From the NCBI GenBank assembly GCA_036429605.1, contig CM071589.1, positions 4,464,001 through 4,528,000 on the forward strand: a DNA stretch of 64,000 bases, read 5' to 3'. The notes beneath the pieces were generated by a model. It ran no database searches and was not told the DNA's origin. It saw nothing but the letters and a program-made list of their open reading frames with translations. This DNA comes from Cladobotryum mycophilum. Lineage: Eukaryota; Ascomycota; Sordariomycetes; Hypocreales; Hypocreaceae. Position 1 is the first letter of the stretch. Every line of letters begins with the position of its first letter. This document shows positions 33,709 to 44,551 of this stretch, piece after piece. Position numbers and translations under genes: made by a program.

Positions 33709-35222
33709 GATGATGATGTGCTGAGAGATATGTCGTCAACGACACTAATCCAAGGGAATATGTAAATCTCAGAATCTGTATTGATAAATTCGAGAAGACT
33801 GGCAGATTCTTTGGGGTTTGAATGTGGTGTGGTTCGGTTGACTAAGTGAATTTCTCGTTTGTGATGTGAGTTAGGACTATTGAATTAAATGCATAAATCC
33901 GTTATAGGAGTAGAAACAGTGAATTCAAAAAGTGAGAGTTATTCAATTGTATTTGTTTTCGTGCAACGTCATCCTCTCCTGTTCAGCCCGTTGGCAGCTG
34001 TCAGTCAGTCCCACCACCCCCCCCTTTTTCATAAGGCCAGCTTCATGCACGTTTCCACCAGGCCGCTTCAATCATTACGTATTCCCAAATCTTGTGAAGT
34101 CTTCCACTCAATGTATCATCTCATACCTTGGAGGTATTCTCCGCTTTACACTGTTATTTCTCGGGTGTTCCTACCATGTTTCCTTTTATTGCTTGCTTTT
34201 GTCCCCCAGCCCTAACGTCTGTCAGTAATAGAGCACTTCCATATACTCAACACTGATGAGCCAGACACAGACTATAAAGCTCTATACATTCTGATATTAC
34301 TGATTTAAGTCATGTCTTATCGCCAGGTCAGCAAGAATCAGCGTAGTCAAGATATTTCCAGATACCTGAACATGGCCGTTCACTTACAGGTTGGTTGCAA
34401 TATCGGTGACCTGAAAGAAAATTAGGAGAACCGCAAACACTAAAACATTGACACCCTCCCGCATGTTCAACTACCACCCCGAGAGCAACAGTATGATAAG
34501 AGACAGCCAAAACACCAGAGCCTGAGGGCGACAGAATCGTTCATTCCCACAGGGTATTCTCCCTCCCCTCCCCTCCCCTCCCCTGCCTCGACGATACCCA
34601 TACACTCTAAATAGATATGCCGGCATGATCTTTTATTATAAATGAGGTACATGGATAGTTCTCGCACTCAGAAACTGACCTAGCCATGTCGTAGGTTCCT
34701 TAGGTTCAAGATATAAAGTCGAGGGGAACTGGATCACCACATCTCTGTTTCTCGAATCCGAGCTTGAGATGAGTTACCCGCGAGAAGAAGTTGAGGGGGT
34801 AATCAGGTGCCTCGCCTGCTTTCCTATTGGTGCAAAGGTCAAGGTTTTCACATTCTCTCCTCACCCGTCAGTCCTAAATAGTAGATAAAATAGTCGATTA
34901 AAACATATAATGATAGTGACTGTGTTTAGAGTCTCCCATCCATATGCTGGTATTTCTTGCCATCACCATGCCGACCAAGAAGCTCATTCCTGCAACTGAG
35001 TTAGCTATTTGACATTTTATGCTTCTTGCTTAGAATGTTATGTTGCATGTATTGATGAACATTACAGGTTCATGGATGTCACATATGGGGTCACTTTGCC
35101 AATCACCCTGGTTAATATTCATGTGTTGAACAGGGGGTATGATCACTCCAAATAAGATAATAAAGGCAACACCAGTAATTCACAACATCATCACCCGTAT
35201 TTCCTCAAAGCCCCATTTTGGA

Positions 35223-35594
35223 CTAATGCTGTGGTGTGGTACCATCGTTATCGCCACTCGTCTCGGTATGGCCATCACCCCGAGCAGCCCCTTGTTCAGC
35301 ATTTCTGGCATCATCATCGCCAACATCCCCACCATCATGATTGTCGTTCCCACTGCTCTGTCGTCCATTTTGGAACCCCTGTGCTAAAGCAAGTAGGGTA
35401 TTATGATTGGGAGGTCTGTCACCACCACGACGTGGGTCTCGTCCGTCATCATTGCTTCGCCAGGTGTATACCTTGCGACCGTTTTTGTAAACGTGTACAG
35501 TGATCATCTTTCCTACCTGGTAGTTAGCTTGATGTGTTTCACAACGGGTGCTACCATTCTTTGTATTATATGGGATGCCAAGTTGCATCGTCAT
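35223..35594 (-). CDS. Possible orphan protein or exon, 123 codons
   Basis: Starts MTMQLGIPYNTKNG and ends GDNDGTTPQH, with a mixed N-terminal part (GKMITVHVYKNGRKVYTWRS) and a hydrophilic Gly/Asp/Asn-rich tail. Composition is plausible for a disordered fungal protein, but there is no recognisable domain. It could be one exon of a larger minus-strand gene that includes 36054-36338, or chance. Confidence 0.25.
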   Translation of the reverse strand: MTMQLGIPYNTKNGSTRCETHQANYQVGKMITVHVYKNGRKVYTWRSNDDGRDPRRGGDRPPNHNTLLALAQGFQNGRQSSGNDNHDGGDVGDDDARNAEQGAARGDGHTETSGDNDGTTPQH

Positions 35595-35645
35595 AATTCG
35601 GGCGGGGAGTTAACACGAACCTTTGTGTGTGTTTTGATGTTACAA

Positions 35646-35840
35646 CACAGGCACAGGCACAGGCACAGGGTTGAGGTAGTTGAATAGAATGTTGAGTGTA
35701 ATTTTGAGAAATTTGGTTGATAGTGTGATGAACTGGCTGTTGATAAAACACGTTAGTATTTGGCAGTATCATGATGATGGGCTCTTTTCTGTCGTGTGTC
35801 CACACACGCACGCACGCACGCACGCACGCACGCACACGCG
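35646..35840. repeat. (CACAGG)4 and a long CGCA microsatellite
   Basis: Four CACAGG hexamers at 35646-35670, and an ACAC/CGCA array at 35802-35840, both inside the gene-poor region. Confidence 0.85.
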
Positions 35841-36053
35841 CATACACAGTGGTGGTCGGATTTCACGAATAAACAAGGTGGTACTTACAAATCGTGAGGA
35901 TGTTGGTGATGGTTGAGAAGAGAGGAAATTGTGCGAGCTCGCTAAGGGTTTTATTTTATCAAGGTACGCTTGCCTCCTCCCTTCTTTCCTTCCATTTTTT
36001 GAGAGATGCATGTTACCTGTCCCGTATCTACCCGTAGCTGGGACTGAGTTTCC

Positions 36054-36338
36054 CTAAAGGTATCCCGGGAAACTGAAGGTGCAGTCTCGGTCCTCTCCCG
36101 CGACTTCCTCAAAGCTCCCTGATCTATATCCCTCGATGCCTTTCTTTGCTCCTCCATCTTCTTCAGACTGGGGCTCAGGCGCCTTCATTTCCCGTGGGCT
36201 AGGGTCAATAATTCGAGGTGAATTGTTGCGTCTGTTTCTCTTCAAGTTTCTTAGGTAGTCGTATGGGGTCATTAGATGCTGAATTAGAGGGTTGATTATT
36301 TCAACATGAACTGTTGCGTTATGCCCCCAAGGCAACAT
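36054..36338 (-). CDS. Possible orphan protein or exon, 94 codons
   Basis: Reads MLPWGHNATVHVEIINPLIQ, then HLMTPYDYLRNLKRNRRNN, with a charged C-terminus. The frame stays protein-like upstream of the Met to a TAA, and an alternative frame upstream reads a hydrophobic segment that would join across the five-C run 36325-36329 if one base were removed. A CAG|GTAACA donor-like site lies just downstream at about 36017-36025. No family recognised, so this is either a genuine orphan gene with unsolved structure or noise. Confidence 0.25.
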   Translation of the reverse strand: MLPWGHNATVHVEIINPLIQHLMTPYDYLRNLKRNRRNNSPRIIDPSPREMKAPEPQSEEDGGAKKGIEGYRSGSFEEVAGEDRDCTFSFPGYL

Positions 36339-36512
36339 AGCCAGGTGAACTATGATGCTTTAACCACAAAAGTATTGTAGCCGCAAATGCAAATTCTTAA
36401 ACGCTAGAAATCATAAACCACGAAAGAGAGGCCGAGAAACTCACATATCGGTATATCGAACTTGTCGCCGTTCGTTTCTTTCGTTGCCGTGCGTTCCTAT
36501 CATTGCCATCTA

Positions 36513-36569
36513 TTTCTTTTGTTACTCAAGATTCCTCTTGTTACTAAAGGTTCCTCTTGTTGCTGGAGA
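36513..36569. repeat. Three imperfect 19-bp tandem copies
   Basis: Units follow TTCCTCTTGTTACTAAAGG and differ by a few substitutions. They are part of the gene-poor region and of no known element. Confidence 0.6.
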
Positions 36570-38220
36570 TACCTGTTCAACCATGGACTGGGTAACCATC
36601 ATCATTTCTGGGCGTTTGGGCCACCTGGTCAGGACCAGGAGATCTAGGGCACTTGATTGGTAGAATCGCACGATTTTGAGAAAGAGAAAGAATGCAAGAA
36701 TGCAAGAATTAAACCAGAAGATTCCATTTAGCTCTATCTGATGCCATTTGCCAGGGGTATGCTACCTGTTGGTAGTTGTGAGCCCCTTTGGCGACAGCTG
36801 ATTGTACTCCTTTTACAAGTATCTATATGACTTGTGAGTGGAACTAGGCATGTGTCTCCATTTACCCTCCCGCCAGATCGATCTATTGTAAGTGGTCAAA
36901 CAACAAAGCATTGCTTTTGGTAAGTAATCACCCTCTCTCTCTCTCTCTATCCGCGATCCCTTCTAGTACTGTATGCTATGATATATGGCAATGGCGTGCC
37001 AAGATCCACTGAGATTGATGTGGTGATGGCTCAATACAAACATGCAAAAATGCTCGAATCGCACCACTCCGAAGTTCTCACAACACGCCTGCCCCGGCAT
37101 CAATAGCCATCGGGGGTGAGAAGGTCTATTAATTCAGAGTCTATATTGAAGCCTTTTGATCTGGAGGTATGGAGTGGTGAAGTTGGATGCAATTACACTG
37201 ATCGAGGGACATATCCAAGGCATCTCTCAAACCTTTGTAAGTATTGAGGATGCACATCGGCCATAGGAAGCGGAACGCGATTCTAGCTTATCTCTTACAT
37301 CGACACTACGAAAACAATTAATTCATGAATCTGCAGCCACGAATAGTTGTTTATTAATGAGCTTCCTAAACGGGCAATGGACACTAATATTGGCAGGATG
37401 GCGGACTCGGGACAGGGATGTTCGCTCCACCACCAATAAGATGCTCACATCTACCCACGGGATCTCTCTCAACCTCACATCTGCATACCGCTGCACTAAG
37501 TGTGTTACCCTTATTATAAGCTTAATAATTATCTACTACTACCTATGGAGACACACTTAGCCACCTGGCGTCGTTCTAGCGCAGGGGATTTTTGTTTTCC
37601 GGCGAGACTTCCATGGATGTTAGTCCGTTTAGACAGCACAGCTTAGAATGGATGACATGATATTGTTGGACGCATTTCCGTCTCCTCAGCAAGAGTCGAG
37701 ACAGGGTGGCGTGGCCACGTGCTTGTGTCCCTGTGAATGATGGGGTTACATTCGCATTTGTGTCGTCTCCATAACACTACCAGTGTCGGGAACAACCTTG
37801 ACTTGCAATGGATGGGGAGGGTCCTGCATGCTGCATACCTATGTAGGTCTCCCCCACTTGGACCACCAGGTTGAGTCGCTCGGTGACGCGATAGGACAAT
37901 TCCTTTTTCTTCCACCACGTCTTGTGAGTTCAGCTTCTCTTGGCGATGAGTTACTACGAACACGAACAGGGACGTTGGAGGAGGGTGTGTTGCCAAGGAT
38001 GCTATTCATTGCCCAGCATGGCGTTCTCGACCGAAGAGCCTGTCTGTTGCCTGTCATGATCTGGGTGGCTTGTTGTTTTCTTTCCGGTGTGGATGGTTGG
38101 TTGGTTGACCATAAAAATGACCGCCATCCCGCATGAATTGAATCTATTTTCACACCTGGTTGCATCTTTCTTTTCCTCTCTGCAGCTCTGTTCGTCGAGC
38201 GAGACGAGGGCAATCTCACC

Positions 38221-40470
38221 ATGTTGGCCAAGTTCACCACTGCCGCCCTCCTGGCAGCTTCTCTGTCGACCGTCTCCGCGCAAACATACCAGCGCTTGGG
38301 AACATGTCCTACTTTAGGCTGTGTCCTGCCTCCCGATCAAAGCGACTTTCTCCCAGGCCAGCTCTTTGATCTGAGAGTCGAGGTCCACGCCCCAGTCAAC
38401 GGCTCCGAGGCTGCCCACAATGGAGTGCCAGATGAGAAGTTCAAGGTGACCATCACAAAGGGCAGCAATGGCCAGCCCAAAGACTTTGCCGAAGCCTTCA
38501 ATCTTCAAGAGCCAAAACTTGAAAAGTGGACGTTCAAGTGGTTCGAGGACCTCTTCGCCGAGGACGCCGGAAAGCCTTCCATCGTCAACGTCGCCTCAAA
38601 GGCATATCGCAAGATTGCCCTTTACGAGCCTGGAACTTATACCGTTACGCTGCATTACTACAACGGGGAGAAAACCACGGCCGAGTGGGTGGTCCGAGAC
38701 CTGCACGCCGAGAAGAAGGCCAAGAATGTCATTTTCTTTATCGGCGACGGCATGACCACAAACATGGTAGGCGCTATAGGTATTACTACTGCCTTCTTTA
38801 GCTGATTTTATATAGATTACGGCAGCACGGCTCCTCGGGCACCAAAGTATCAACGGCAAATATCAGACTCGACTTCAACTCGATGACTTCCCCGTCGTTG
38901 GCCACCAGATGACACACTCAATCGACTCGTCCATCACCGATTCAGCTAATTCGGCATCGTCACTTTATTCAGGATTTAAGGGTACGGTCAACGCAATGGG
39001 GTATGAAAGAAATCCATGGGGATGGGTCCAAACCTCACCCATGCATATAAGACATCAGTTCACTAACACAACTTAGCGTTCATGCCGATTCCAGCCCCGA
39101 CGCCTTTGATGATCCAAAGGTCGAAACCATCGTTGAACTATTTCACCGTATTCGTGTAAGTCTTCTCCCAAACCAGACAGATATGTGTATGCGTATCTAC
39201 AGGCAAATACATGACCATATATCTAATCTCTATACTCTAGAAAGGGGCCTGGGGTGCCGTTAGCACGGCCTTTTTGGCAGATGCCACGCCGATAGCTCTA
39301 ACAGGGCACACTCGTCGACGTAGCGAGTACGGTTCGCTCATTGATCAAGCATTGAACGGCGTGACCAACTACTCATGGACAAACCATGGTGGACCCGACG
39401 TTTTCTTTGGAGGCGGCGCAGAGCAGTTCTACCCTGGAAAGGGATCCTATCAGGGAAAGGACTACTACGCCGAGTTTGCAAAGAAGGGCTATACCGTTAG
39501 TCTGAACAGGACATCACTCCTTACTGTTGACAATGACAAGAAGGCCTTGGGTGTTTTCTGTCAAGGAGTCATACCCGTCTGGCTCGACCGTCATGTGTAC
39601 AGTGAGAACCTCAAGAGCTTCAAAAACGATCCAAAGGGTGGCAGCGAGCCTGCGCTGGATCTGCCCGGATTGAAAGACATGACACTCAAGGCGGTCGATA
39701 TCCTGCACAAGCGCGGTGGCGACAAGGGCTTCTTCCTCATGTCAGAGGCCGCATCTATCGACAAGCAGATGCATACGCTGGACTATGATCGTGCCCTTGG
39801 TGAACTGCTGGAGTTGGATGACACTGTGAAAGCAACGATCGCCAAGCTCAAGGAGTTGAACATCTTGCACGAGACGCTCGTTGTTGTCTCCGCTGATCAT
39901 GGCCATGGCTTTGAGTACGTAAATGCCTTCATATCGAGCCATCTTTTATAATCACTAACTTGCTGCAGTGTCTTTGGTTCCGCCGACACTGAATACCTCA
40001 GCGCCCAAGATGACGAGCGGGCCAAGCGCAAGGCCATTGGCGTTTACGAAAAGTCCGGTCTCTCGCAATACACCAAGAAGTCCGGCAAGGTAAATTACGG
40101 CACAGGCGCCAACTTCCCCGTCAACTGGGAACCTCGATACGCCATTGCAGGAGGCGTTGGTGCTGCCCCTGATCGCCGCGAGAACTACAAGGTTCACAAG
40201 GAGGGCCCCCGTCTGCCTGCTGTTGCGGTTGGCGGTGAATACTATGTCAACCCGAAGGATGCGGTTGATGGATTCGTAATTAACGGAACCATAAGCCCTA
40301 GCGAACCGCAAGGGGTGCACTCTCTTACGGACGTGCCTCTGTATGCTCTCGGGCCGTGCCAGGAGACGTTTGGTGGAACTTACAACAATGTGGACATATT
40401 TTACAAATTTGCCAACTGCCTAGGTTTGGCTAGGGGTAAGCCAAACTGCAAGCCACACAATAGGCTATAA
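38221..40470 (+). CDS. Secreted alkaline phosphatase
   Basis: Metal-dependent phosphomonoesterase, probably extracellular or wall-associated. Exons 38221-38766, 38816-39000, 39077-39155, 39241-39914 and 39969-40470 give 661 residues, with every intron phase consistent. The first 20 residues form a signal peptide (MLAKFTTAALLAASLSTVSA) with an AXA-like cleavage site before QTYQ. Active-site motifs are FIGDGMTTNM (metal-binding Asp, residues about 173-182), SSITDSANSASSLYSG (nucleophile Ser about 225), FLMSEAASIDKQMH, VSADHGHGFD (metal ligands Asp489 and His490) and GVHSLTDVPLYALGP. It is longer than bacterial enzymes because of an added N-terminal beta-rich region of about 150 residues. No transmembrane segment or clear GPI signal at the C-terminus. 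Phosphate-starvation control is likely for the family but I did not find a specific site. Confidence 0.93.
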
Positions 40471-42036
40471 ACGAGGCTTGATTAGATATATAGGTGTAAA
40501 AAGAATTGCTTTAGAGGTACTCTTTCAAGCATACTACTGTCTGGAAAGGGGTTTTCTGGCAGAATGATATGGCATTGCTCTATTGATCCGCGCGAGGACT
40601 AGTAAACATATACCCTTATGACTTTATACGAGTATTTCTATAATTCCTGTATGTTTCTCTTGTTTCCCTGTGTCTCCCTTGTTTCTCTTGGTTCCCCTCT
40701 GTCCCCCGTATCTCCCTTAATTTCCCTCGTCACCCCTTATTACCGCTGTTCCCCTATATCTCCCCTGTCACCCTTGTGTCTCCAAGGAATATATATTTTT
40801 GATAACGTTTGTTTTGACTTAATACGTCTTCTGAACTCCTCCTCTAATCATAGAAAAATTTTTTTTTGGCTGCGTCTGGACACCATAGATCTAAAGGTAT
40901 TCAGACCTTTTAGTGAGACTCTATTTCTGTTCTTCTGTTGTCACGGACTACTTGTTCGGGGATCTCTGACTCTGTTGATGCTGATACTGATGCTAGTGTT
41001 GATGTTGCACTGATACCAGCTCCCATGGGGTGGTATCCCCGGTATGCGTTAATAGCGAGTGTTGGGATGACCGCCGATGACCGCCGTTTCTCCTCCGCCT
41101 TCAGGTGAATCTCTCCCATTTTTGCCGCTCCAAAGATAGCACAAAATACTAGCCAAGCGGGCCAGGTAAGTCGTTCCTCATGAAACTGACCGTCGCCCTT
41201 GATTCTTTTTGTATAATTTGTGGGCTGGAGCGTGGGCGTTAATCTCCCAGTTTCTTTGTTTCACCGCGAGGTCGATATATTCCTCTTGGTCCGCCGTGGA
41301 CATCTGACATGCCTATTCTTGGTACATGGTCATCCACGCAGCTGGTAACCGGCCAACCCGTGGGATATGGTGTACCTGTTGAGAGATATAACTTCAAGTC
41401 CTCCATGGACCTTCAACCAGGCCTACTTCATCTCGCTCTCTTGATGCCATCGCGAACCGAGATGAAGATCCTCAACCACTTGGGGAGGGCATGCGTAGAG
41501 CAAAGAAGGTTTGCATTTCTCAATTGCAATGGAAGCTATATTTTTAAAAGATAAAAGTCATAATAGATGGCTCAGTCGCCGCTATTCAAGCTCGATGAAG
41601 CCCTGTGTAGTTGCTGTGTGTACATGATGAGAGTTGTGGTTGTTGAAGAGGAGAGGAATGAGAATGGAAGAAGAGAAAGGTTAAAAAGATGAAAGGGGGA
41701 ATCGATGAATATATACCTATTTTTCTTTCGCTTCCACGGGATTCTATTGTCTGCTGCGTGACATCTATTCACAGCTGTCAGATGGTGTGGGCCCCCTTTT
41801 TTAAGGCAGCCAATTTCACTTTATCTCTTCACGGGATGTTACTTACTTAGCGTGTTGCTTTACGATTATAATTCAAAAGGTACTGCTAATTTATAGTGAT
41901 AAATTAATGTTATCAAGTGCCCCAACATAGATATCCAGAATAGAACAAGTGATGGCAATAACTGGAGATACAATAATCGATCAATCATTAGCCACTACAT
42001 CTAGACACAAAATTACAGGTAGAAATGAGATTGTCT
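40471..42036. other. Convergent spacer between alkaline phosphatase and QTRT2
   Basis: About 1.6 kb with no convincing gene. A degenerate pyrimidine-rich minisatellite occupies about 40650-40790. A 131-codon frame over it (40618-41013) is low complexity and is not listed as a gene. Confidence 0.55.
40650..40790. repeat. Degenerate pyrimidine-rich minisatellite, unit about 9-10 bp
   Basis: Repeating units resemble TCTCCCTTG and TTTCCCTGTG with substitutions and length changes across about 140 bp. Confidence 0.65.
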
Positions 42037-43535
42037 CTATTTATCTTCTAATGCACCCGCTAGAACGTCCTCCACAACTGCCTTGATAGCCTCCTTGTCC
42101 ACATTCGGTATCAAGGTATCGCCTTGTCCATTCCCCTCTGGTGATACCGTGGTGCCGCTCTCTCCTGGGGTTGCCCCTCCACTCTTATCAAGATCCGTCC
42201 AGCTTGGCTGATTAATTTTGTCCTGATTGGCCTCACTCTTGAAGTGGTAACCTCTTGCTCGCGGCCTAGCCCCTGTTCCCTCGGGCAATGAAGGCTCGTA
42301 CATGGCCAAGAATTTCTGCCTGTCATTCTCAAATTGCTCAGGGCCTTTGCTAAGACTCTCTCGAATGCCCTTGAAGAATTCGTTGATGACGTTGTAGTTG
42401 TGGATTTGCAACAAGTTCCAGCCCAACATCTCCTTGGCATTCAGCAGATGCTGAAGGTAGGCTCTGTGGTGTTTTGTGCAGGCATAACACTGACAGCCTT
42501 CCGCAAGGGGTACGACAGCCGTACTGTGTTCGGGGGACCACATGTTGATTCCAAGAGGCTGAACTCCCTTGTTAGCCCAAGCTGGGAACGAAAAAGTGAG
42601 TGCTACACCCGAGTCTGAAACATTATTCACAAACGGCAGAGTGCAGATGTCGATTCCGAGAGCAATCTGGCGAAGGACATCATGTGGTGTTTTCGGAAGA
42701 TCCATAGATATCTTGGGCAAAGGAATTAATGAGGGATAGTTGATAAGCTCCGGAACTATGTTTGTGCTGTAGACTGCAAGACCTGAGATGTCCTCTCTCA
42801 CATCCTCAGAGAGGTATCTCAGATAATCCCACTGGATGGGGTACTCCACGGGAAGAACCGGTGCAAAAACCGAAATTCCAGGGTTATCCAGTCGCTCCTT
42901 GGGCGACAGCTGTTTAAAAAATTCATCCATCCAAACTTCAGTATGCTCGACCATGCGTACCAGCTTCTTGGAAACTGGCGTTGTGCTTGTGTGGGGTAGG
43001 TCTGCCATGGGGAGAACGATATCAGGCTGTAGAGACTCGATTGCCGATGCATACTCGGGTACCGTCACGTTGCGGAACCCAGTGGATGTAAAGACTGATA
43101 TCGTCTTTACTGTGTTTCCAACCGGGGTGGTGACTGCTGGACAGCGTCTTGGGCCAAGTACTGTGATGACCTCGGATGGCAAGGCCGTAAAGCTGTGCAA
43201 CCGACGAGCGTCTCCATTTGGTGTCTGAAATACCGGGCTGTCCTTTTTCTCGATGACTGTCTCAGATTAGGATACTGTTCGAACAAGTATAGGAGCCACT
43301 TACAATCCTCAAGTCCCATATATACGGCATTTACAGAGGAGTACTTCTTGAGGTTATCAGGAGTGAGGTGAGGGACGACACCGCGAGAGGTGGCAACAAT
43401 AAAAGTTGGCGTCTCAATCAGCTTCCTGTTAGGAAGAGAGAGTCTCCCGAGACGAGCTGTGAGTCCGGCAGAAGTCTCAAAAATCTTTCGACTTGACATG
43501 TCTGAGGAGGTCTGCTGCTGCTCGTGTTCACTCAT
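42037..43535 (-). CDS. Queuine tRNA-ribosyltransferase accessory subunit 2 (QTRT2)
   Basis: Non-catalytic partner of the eukaryotic TGT enzyme that puts queuine at position 34 of GUN-anticodon tRNAs. Two exons: 43535-43304 and 43256-42037, separated by a 47-bp intron, giving 483 residues. The N-terminus reads RLGRLSLPNRKLIETPTFIV with the TGT-like beta-barrel start, then TSRGVVPHLTPDNLKKY. The zinc site is intact: Cys332, Cys334 and Cys337 in GCQCYAC, with His363 in LQIHNYN. The catalytic Asp motifs of the QTRT1 subunit are not seen, which fits subunit 2. The C-terminal 70 residues are a Gly/Ser/Pro-rich extension. Its presence implies the fungus can salvage queuine; the QTRT1 partner is not in this window. 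Confidence 0.92.
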
Positions 43536-44551
43536 ATTGACATGCTATGGAGCGACGCAGGGTAGCAAAGTCGATTTTCTTCCAAGGAACGGTTCTTTAT
43601 TTATATGCCAATCTGAGATTAGTTATCGAGCGATTATCTTGTTGACTTGCTATTCTTGTTAGAGTCCTGACCAAACCGCTGAGCCTGTTTGTGCGTTGAT
43701 TCTAGAAGCTCTTGTTTCTCGTTCGCTAGACATGGCGTTGTGCTTGACTGTGTGTGTTTTCAATATGCACTGTATACAGAGAGGTCATGATTTGCCGGTG
43801 TTCAACCGGGCTTGCATCTGAGGAAGGCGAGGGTCTCACAATGACTGGTCTGGTGATGCTTGTTTTAAACAGCAACTCTTAAATTTTCTACTCAATCGTC
43901 ATTCTTCATCTTCATCTTCACCCTCATCTTCAACTTCCTTGACAATTTATTAGGCAGCTATCAGGCACCGTTTTTATGTTTTGCATAGTCATTGCATTGC
44001 GCTTCCATCCCAGCAACTAGACCACACTATCCATCTAATGCGCTATCCGACCAATTCGCTTGTGACAGCAAAAGTATGAACGCTTCTTGAACGCTGCGGC
44101 GCAAGACAGACCAGAACCAAACAAAACTCTACAGAAACGAGTGCGAATGAATGCGCCGCATGTTTGAACTTTGAATCCTACACGTCAAGAGGTCTCATAT
44201 CAGGCACAGGGTTCTCGTCTCGAAAAGCAGGCATCAGAGACAATACAAGTCAATACGAGCTCGAACCCCGGCTCAGTGCGACCAACCCTCATGGCACATC
44301 CAATCATCCCTTAACCGGCAGAATCAGCTCCGTTACATGGATTCTCAAGCAACTTCCGACCTTCCGAAACAACGCGCCTCTTGACCCACTCACTACCCCA
44401 TTGTACTTTTGCCTTGAGGCTTAGCCATTGTAAGTTAATGGTTTGCATCGGAGAGAACCTTGGAAAAAGTGGTGACATTGCCCTTTAGACTTTAGGCCAA
44501 GGCCCGTCTTTATCTTTGCCCTAGAGTTTCATCTTTCTCCGACAGTTAGCC
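43536..44551. other. Divergent promoter region between QTRT2 and the LCCL gene
   Basis: About 1 kb. A short TCTTCA/TCATCT-rich run lies near 43900-43935. The 86-codon frame at 44164-44424 has no domain and I do not call it. Confidence 0.55.

Larger units (their letters stand above)
33709..38220. other. Gene-poor 4.5-kb region
   Basis: No confident gene. It contains a (CTCCC)n tract (34559-34584), a (CACAGG)4 array (35646-35670), a long CGCA array (35802-35840), three imperfect 19-bp copies near 36513-36569, and short CT runs near 36935. Two minus-strand frames at 35223-35594 and 36054-36338 look more protein-like than their surroundings and are listed separately. Confidence 0.55.

Noticed and set aside
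40618..41013. 131-codon frame after alkaline phosphatase
   Set aside because: Made by the pyrimidine-rich minisatellite; repetitive Ser/Pro/Leu with no domain.
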